Source: Azoarcus sp. DN11 (lineage in GTDB: Bacteria > Pseudomonadota > Gammaproteobacteria > Burkholderiales > Rhodocyclaceae). From it: 64,000 nucleotides of DNA. The notes under the pieces were generated by a model. The model ran no database searches. It saw only the letters and a list, made by a program, of their open reading frames with translations, and had not been told where the DNA came from. The stretch covers positions 2,480,001-2,544,000 of the forward strand of contig NZ_CP021731.1 of NCBI RefSeq assembly GCF_003628555.1, written 5' to 3'. A program made the translations under genes and the position numbers. Of the stretch, positions 59,956 through 64,000 are shown in pieces (positions within the stretch are counted from its first letter, which is position 1; every line of letters starts with the position of its first letter).

Positions 59956-62721
59956 TCATTGCCAGCCCCAACGGCGGCTGTAGATACCTTTCATCGCCTG
60001 CGTCAGTCCCATATACCCCAGCAGGATCATCGGCAGGAAGACGAAGTACAGCGGCGGCAAGGCCTGGAGCTTGAAGGAATCTGCAAGCGGCCCCATCGGC
60101 AGGAAGATCCCCACCGCCATGATGATGCCGGTCATCACCAGCAAGGGCGTGGCGGCGCGGCTCTGGATGAAGGGGAGCTTGGGCGTGCGGATCATGTGCA
60201 CGATCAGGGTCTGCGTCAGCAAGCCGACGATGAACCAGCCGGACTGGAACAGGGTCTGCTGCTCCGGCGTCGTCGCACCGAACACGAACCACATCATGGC
60301 GAACGTCGTGATGTCGAAGATCGAGCTGATCGGCCCGAAGAACATCATGAAACGGCCGATGTCGCCCGGCTGCCAGCGCTGCGGTTGACGCAGCAGGTCG
60401 TCATCCACATTGTCGAAGGGGATGGCGATCTGCGAGATGTCGTACAGCAGGTTCTGCATCAGCAGTTGCATCGGCAGCATCGGCAGAAACGGAATGAACG
60501 CGCTGGCCGTCAGCACCGAGAACACGTTGCCGAAGTTCGAGCTCGCCGTCATCTTGATGTACTTGAGCATGTTGGCGAAGGTGCGGCGGCCTTCGAGCAC
60601 GCCTTCCTCCAGCACCATCAGGCTCTTTTCCAGCAGGATGATGTCGGCGGCTTCCTTGGCGATGTCCACCGCCGTGTCCACCGAGATGCCGATGTCGGCG
60701 GTACGCAGGGCCGGGGCGTCGTTGATGCCGTCACCCATGAAGCCAACCACGTGCCCGTTGCCTTTCAGCAGCCGCACGATGCGCTCCTTGTGCGAAGGCG
60801 TGAGCCTGGCGAAGACGTCGTGCCTCTCCACCGCCTTGGCAAGTGCGGCATCGGTCATCTGCTCGACGTCGGAACCGAGCAGCACGCCGTCGGGCTCCAG
60901 GCCCACCTCGCGACAAATCTTGGCCGTGACCAGTTCGTTGTCGCCGGTGAGTACCTTGACGGCCACGCCATGCTCGGCCAGCGCCTGCAGCGCCGGCGCG
61001 GTGGACTCCTTCGGCGGATCGAGGAAAGCGACATAGCCGATGAGCGTCAATTCACGCTCGTCGCCCACGCCGTAGGCCTCCCTTGCCGGCGGCATGTCCT
61101 TGGCGGCGACGGCAACCACGCGCAGGCCTTCTTCGTTGAGCGCGGCCGTCACGGCGCGGATGCGGGCCAGCAGGTCGGGCGTCAAGGCCTCGACCGCCTC
61201 GCCGTGGCGCACCCGCGTGCAAGCGGACAGGATTTCCTCGACCGCGCCCTTGGTGATAAGCACATGGTGTTCGTCATGCTCGGCCACCACCACCGACATG
61301 CGGCGACGCGTGAAGTCGAACGGAATCTCGTCGACCTTGCGGAAATCCGCCGCCACTTTCAGCTCCCGATGCACCCCGGCATGTTCCAGCACGGCCACGT
61401 CGAGCAGGTTCTTGAGCCCCGTCTGGTAATAGCTGTTCAAGTACGCGAGTTCGAGCACGTCGTCGGAGTGCTCGCCCCATACGTCGACGTGTCGCGACAG
61501 GAAGATCCTGTCCTGCGTCAGCGTGCCGGTCTTGTCGGTGCACAACACGTCCATCGCGCCGAAGTTCTGGATGGCGTCGAGCCGCTTGACGATGACCTTC
61601 CGGCGCGACAGCACTACCGCGCCCTTGGCGAGCGTCGACGTGACGATCATCGGCAACATTTCGGGCGTCAGCCCCACGGCGATCGACAGCGCGAACAGCA
61701 GCGCCTCCATCCAGTCGTGCTTGGTGACCCCATTGATGAAGAGCACCAGCGGCGACATCACTAACATGAAACGGATCAGGAGCCAGCTCACCTTGTTCAC
61801 GCCCGCCTGGAACGAAGTGGGAGCCCGGTCGGTCGCCGTGACGCGGCTGGCCAACGCGCCGAAATAGGTACCGTTTCCGGTGCCGAGCACGATGGCCGTG
61901 GCCGAGCCGGACACCACGTTGGTGCCCATGAACAGGATGTTGTCCAGTTCCAGCGGGTTGATGGCCTTCTTGTCGCGCTGGGTGCCGAACTTCTCCACCG
62001 GCATCGATTCGCCCGTCATCGCGGCCTGCGACACGAAGAGGTCTTTCGCGCCAAGCACACGGCAATCGGCCGGGATCATGTCGCCGGCAGACAGTATGAC
62101 CAAATCACCGGGCACCAGCAGCTTGATGGGTAATTCCACTCGCTGCGCCAGCCGCATGTGGAGATGCACACCAAAATAGTGCTCGGCCTCCGGCGCGGCA
62201 TCCTCCGATGCATCGCGGCGCATCACAGTGGCTGTGTTGCTCACCATCGCCTTGAGGGCGTCGGCGGCCTTGTTGGATTTCGCCTCCTGCCAGAAGCGCA
62301 GCAGCGTGGAGAGCACCACCATCGAACCGATCACAATGGTGGCCTTGAGGTCCTCGGTCACGTAGGAGATGACCGCGAGCAGCGTCAGCAGCAGGTTGAA
62401 GGGGTTGCGGTAGCAGTGCCACAGGTGCATCCACCAGGGCAACGGCTTTTCGTGCTCGACCTCGTTGAGGCCCACGCGCTCGCGGATGGCATCGGCTTGG
62501 CACTCGGAGAGCCCGTCATCGTGGCTGCCGAGCCGATTGAGCAGTGTTTCCGCATCGGCCGTGGAAGCGGCGACGAGCGTCTTGGTCAGGCTGGCCGGCA
62601 CCTCGCGGCTGACACCGGTCTGCGCCAGGGTATCCAGCAGAGCCAGACGGCGGAAGTGCCGGGCGATGTGGCGGGTACGAAGAAATCCCGCAAAAAATTG
62701 CTTCAGGATGGTGAAGTTCAT
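59956..62721 (-). CDS. mgtA: magnesium-translocating P-type ATPase (MgtA/MgtB)
   Basis: 921 residues from ATG 62721 (AAGGAG upstream); longer frames to 62895 lack support. P-type signatures: actuator TGESMPVEK (about 270), phosphorylation site DKTGTLT (about 392), hinge MGDGINDAPALR (about 660), and about ten membrane segments. The type IIIB family imports Mg2+. Its stop lies 66 bases beyond the end of the convergent cbb operon. An outer-membrane porin gene precedes it on the same strand by 74 bases. Confidence 0.93.
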   Translation of the reverse strand: MNFTILKQFFAGFLRTRHIARHFRRLALLDTLAQTGVSREVPASLTKTLVAASTADAETLLNRLGSHDDGLSECQADAIRERVGLNEVEHEKPLPWWMHLWHCYRNPFNLLLTLLAVISYVTEDLKATIVIGSMVVLSTLLRFWQEAKSNKAADALKAMVSNTATVMRRDASEDAAPEAEHYFGVHLHMRLAQRVELPIKLLVPGDLVILSAGDMIPADCRVLGAKDLFVSQAAMTGESMPVEKFGTQRDKKAINPLELDNILFMGTNVVSGSATAIVLGTGNGTYFGALASRVTATDRAPTSFQAGVNKVSWLLIRFMLVMSPLVLFINGVTKHDWMEALLFALSIAVGLTPEMLPMIVTSTLAKGAVVLSRRKVIVKRLDAIQNFGAMDVLCTDKTGTLTQDRIFLSRHVDVWGEHSDDVLELAYLNSYYQTGLKNLLDVAVLEHAGVHRELKVAADFRKVDEIPFDFTRRRMSVVVAEHDEHHVLITKGAVEEILSACTRVRHGEAVEALTPDLLARIRAVTAALNEEGLRVVAVAAKDMPPAREAYGVGDERELTLIGYVAFLDPPKESTAPALQALAEHGVAVKVLTGDNELVTAKICREVGLEPDGVLLGSDVEQMTDAALAKAVERHDVFARLTPSHKERIVRLLKGNGHVVGFMGDGINDAPALRTADIGISVDTAVDIAKEAADIILLEKSLMVLEEGVLEGRRTFANMLKYIKMTASSNFGNVFSVLTASAFIPFLPMLPMQLLMQNLLYDISQIAIPFDNVDDDLLRQPQRWQPGDIGRFMMFFGPISSIFDITTFAMMWFVFGATTPEQQTLFQSGWFIVGLLTQTLIVHMIRTPKLPFIQSRAATPLLVMTGIIMAVGIFLPMGPLADSFKLQALPPLYFVFLPMILLGYMGLTQAMKGIYSRRWGWQ

Positions 62722-62795
62722 GTTTTCTCCTTGTCGCCACCATCCTGAACCGGTCAGGATGGTGGCTGCCGAGACGGACAGTCCATGGTGTTTTC

Positions 62796-64000
62796 TCAAA
62801 ACTCCGTATGCAGGCGCACGGATGCGACGTTGACGGGGCCGCGGTCGGCGTTGTAGGCCGGGTTGCGGATGCGCTGCCAATCCAGCGTTATCCACGCGGC
62901 CTTGGCGAGGTTCAGGTTGTAGAAGGACTCGACGATGGCTTCCGGCCGGTAGTTCAACCGCCCATCGCCGATGAAGAAGCCCAGGCCGCCCGCTGCAAGG
63001 TAGTCGCGGTGAACGTCGGAGAGGCCGTTGCGCGCCACGGCGAGGCCGAGGCTGTCCTGCCCGCGCCCCCAGGAGGTTCCCTTGATCAGGACACCGCCCG
63101 ACAGCGAGCGGTCGATCTCGGTGAAGGCGTAGGTTTCGGTTTTGCCGTCCGCCCAGTTCGCGCGGCCGAACAGCCCGACGTCGTCCAGCAGGGCTTGTTC
63201 GAGGCTGAAACCGATGCCGCGCTTGGTCTGCTCGCCAGTGCGCACGTCGTTGATGTCGGGTGTTCCTCCGGTCCTCTCGGCAAGGTCAAGCGCATCCTGG
63301 TAGCGGGACATCCGGGTGCGGTTGCTGAAGGCCAGCACGCGCAGCTTGCCGGGCTGTCCCGCGATGCTGTGGGCATGCTCCAGCTCGACCTGATCGCCGT
63401 AGTGCCGGAAGATGTGCCGATCGAGCGCCTGCTGATTGGGCAGCTTGGGCTGGATGAAGCGGCCTGCCCGCACCACCCAGTCGTCGTGATACCACTCCAG
63501 CGCAACGCCCCAGGAGTAGCCGCGCGCGTCAGCCGCGTAGTCATACGCCCCGTGCGTCATCAGCGACCAGTTGAGGAACTGGGTGCGCGGATCGTGGCTA
63601 TACGCGTTGCCGTCGAAGACATCGAGCACCGACAGGTTGCCCGCCGTCAGCACCCAGCGGCGTCGATCGACCATCCCCGCCAGCTGGTTGGCCCCCGACT
63701 CGACGGCCTCCTGCTCGCCACCTTCACCCCAGGTCTGGCGAAGGAACAGGCGGGCGCGATAGCTCTTCAGCCTTCGGCTGGAAGAGCGGGCGATCTCGCC
63801 GTTGGTGAATCCGCCCAGGCCCGTGAGACCGGACAGCGCGAGGCCCCGTGCCGCTTCGGGGTTGAAATACAACTCGCCGCCAGCCCACGGACGCCAGCCG
63901 AACATGGCCGTGGTCGTGAAGGAATAGCTCCTTTCCTTGTCGGTTTTCAGGCTGTGGCCGCCCGAGTAAGCGGCCGGGAAAGACCGCTTGTCCTGCCACA
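62796..64000 (-). CDS. OprB-family carbohydrate porin (5' end outside window)
   Basis: The frame is open to base 64000, giving at least 401 residues of the C-terminal part. It begins inside the barrel (WQDKRSFPAAYSGGHSLKT) and contains the family segment WAGGELYFNPEAARG and the typical aromatic barrel end SVRLHTEF. OprB-like porins let sugars or other small solutes pass the outer membrane. It is upstream of mgtA on the same strand and may share a transcript; any link to Mg2+ uptake is inference. Confidence 0.88.
   Translation of the reverse strand, partial: WQDKRSFPAAYSGGHSLKTDKERSYSFTTTAMFGWRPWAGGELYFNPEAARGLALSGLTGLGGFTNGEIARSSSRRLKSYRARLFLRQTWGEGGEQEAVESGANQLAGMVDRRRWVLTAGNLSVLDVFDGNAYSHDPRTQFLNWSLMTHGAYDYAADARGYSWGVALEWYHDDWVVRAGRFIQPKLPNQQALDRHIFRHYGDQVELEHAHSIAGQPGKLRVLAFSNRTRMSRYQDALDLAERTGGTPDINDVRTGEQTKRGIGFSLEQALLDDVGLFGRANWADGKTETYAFTEIDRSLSGGVLIKGTSWGRGQDSLGLAVARNGLSDVHRDYLAAGGLGFFIGDGRLNYRPEAIVESFYNLNLAKAAWITLDWQRIRNPAYNADRGPVNVASVRLHTEF

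Overview
The window comes from a high-GC, Gram-negative methylotrophic and autotrophic betaproteobacterium. Gene content fits the Rhodocyclales (Azoarcus/Aromatoleum/Thauera type), but that placement is an inference from gene content alone. Three C1/CO2 modules sit together: a lanthanide-type methanol dehydrogenase cluster (xoxFGJ plus accessory genes), the tetrahydromethanopterin/methylofuran (H4MPT/MYFR) pathway with its cofactor-biosynthesis genes, and a complete red-type (form IC) Calvin-cycle operon. Methanol can thus be oxidised in the periplasm, the C1 unit carried on H4MPT to formate and CO2, and CO2 re-fixed by RuBisCO.

Layout. 1-5250: a sigma54 activator (cut by the left edge) followed by H4MPT/MYFR cofactor genes (flavoprotein, DUF6513, DUF447, mfnB). 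5243-16764: an accessory, decaying region with a vapC-like toxin gene whose two halves lie about 11 kb apart, a CzcA-type efflux operon with a frameshifted pump and an outer-membrane gene split by an IS110-family element, a CusRS-like two-component pair and a truncated AraC gene. 16765-23775: a minus-strand operon (porin, beta-propeller, short adaptor, CusA-like pump) preceded by a clear cobalamin riboswitch. 23900-25786: the full-length AraC gene, which shares a 456-bp direct repeat with the truncated copy, and a divergent EamA transporter. 25810-29203: mfnE-mfnF-mfnD and a divergent HisA-like gene. 29335-37832: a sigma54-type promoter, xoxF, xoxG, xoxJ, five quinoprotein accessory genes and two small minus-strand periplasmic genes. 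38276-47954: fhcB-A-D-C, a Fae homologue lacking the usual catalytic His, pabB, a HAD hydrolase, a PLP decarboxylase and folE. 48019-59889: cbbR divergent from cbbL-S-X-F-P-T-G-K-A. 59956-64000: an MgtA-type P-ATPase and an OprB-like porin cut by the right edge.

The most unusual unit is the riboswitch-controlled operon at 16765-23775. It pairs a CusA-type RND pump with a very short adaptor that appears to lack the lipoyl and hairpin domains, a metal-ligand-rich beta-propeller and a coiled-coil porin instead of a TolC-type channel. Two frameshifts (czcA, xoxF) fall in homopolymer runs and may be sequencing errors. I found no tRNA, rRNA, CRISPR array or replication origin.
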